DNA of 64,000 bases. Source: Hydra vulgaris. Taxonomy: Eukaryota; Cnidaria; Hydrozoa; Anthoathecata; Hydridae. Location: contig NC_088933.1 of the NCBI RefSeq assembly GCF_038396675.1, positions 39,183,501 through 39,247,500 of the forward strand. Direction: 5' to 3'. Below are positions 63,662 to 64,000 of the stretch, one piece after another (the first letter of the stretch is position 1; the number at the start of each line of letters is the position of its first letter). The position numbers and the translations under genes are program-made. Below the pieces are notes generated by a model. It had not been told where the DNA came from. It saw nothing but the letters and a program-made list of their open reading frames with translations, and made no database searches.

Positions 63662-63832
63662 CAGGGCCGACAACACGGGTTTCGAAGTTGGGGGGGGGGG
63701 TAAGGATAGTGAGGGGTTCAATCGTTAACTTTTAAAAAATTCCTTGGATTTTCTAAAAAAAAAAGTCCTTTATAAAAAAAAGTGGGGGAGGGGGGGGGGA
63801 GGGTCACGTGCCTCACGGTGTCGTCGGTTCTG
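63662..63832. mobile_element. Small hAT-like MITE with G-runs
   Basis: The left end cagggccgacaacacggg and the reversed right end cagaaccgacgacaccgtg are similar (CAG-x2-CCGAC-ACAC). Long G-runs (63690-63702, 63782-63802) lie inside both ends. CAG-type ends fit hAT MITEs, but I could not confirm an 8-bp target duplication. Confidence 0.5.
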
Positions 63833-64000
63833 AATTTACTATTATAATCTTTTTTTCTTGCTTTTCTTGTCTCGTTAATTGACACATGATAATTTTTTCA
63901 TTAAAAACTAAAAAATAACATTTTTATTTAGTATGTATGACTTGTTTAATATGTTTCATTAATGCTACCAGCTCATTGTATTTATTCGTTATTGCATGAC
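63833..64000. other. Window end, nothing recognised
   Basis: T-rich, non-coding. Confidence 0.5.

Overview
This 64 kb window is very AT-rich eukaryotic DNA and is almost entirely a graveyard of transposable elements. I recognise no intact host gene. Base composition, tRNA-headed SINEs with A-tails, intron-bearing piggyBac and CACTA-type elements, CR1/Jockey-like LINE relics, many hAT relics and long (TA)n tracts together suggest a cnidarian, most likely a Hydra-like genome. That assignment is an inference from style, not from a database match.

Layout. 1-6 kb: a decayed transposon-associated gene, a long (ATC)n tract and featureless AT-rich DNA. 6-11.5 kb: a hAT relic (DUF4371/ZMYM1-like), two tandem LINE reverse-transcriptase 3' fragments, a probable MITE and a SINE. 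11.66-18.88 kb: one 7.2 kb CACTA-type transposon with CACTGCAAAAA-type ends, carrying a broken TNP2-like transposase with an N-terminal zinc finger and exons of a second protein. 19-21 kb: a decayed transposase with a C-terminal cysteine cluster, a SINE and a hAT zinc-finger relic. 23-23.4 kb: an 11-bp minisatellite. 23.83-27.24 kb: a hAT element (BED finger relic) with a second transposon, with about 43-bp terminal inverted repeats, nested inside it. 27.5-29 kb: a 1.1 kb non-autonomous element and a second type of tRNA-headed SINE.

31.17-34.15 kb: a nearly intact piggyBac element (TTAA target duplication, 17-bp ends, five-exon transposase with one stop codon and one homopolymer frameshift) that splits a LINE fragment cleanly. 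34.8-36.4 kb: a Tc1 (DD34E) element with about 225-bp inverted repeats. 36.5-37.5 kb: another LINE reverse-transcriptase relic. 39.0-53.9 kb: the most striking structure, three related roughly 4.5-4.9 kb elements (A, B, C) ending in CCCAGTYGGCA. A and B face each other as a giant inverted repeat; C follows B in the same orientation. They carry terminal-module arrays, nested MITEs, an empty MITE site and a 411-bp tandem triplication. 54-64 kb: a LINE relic, a CCCGGTGGG-ended MITE, a foldback element with about 150-bp arms enclosing a coding-like relic, a GC-rich hAT-like MITE and a possible micro-exon.

A second theme is a high density of short, near-perfect palindromes (arms 15-40 bp, loops 0-30 bp), several lying inside decayed coding sequence. 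They look like local inverted duplications.
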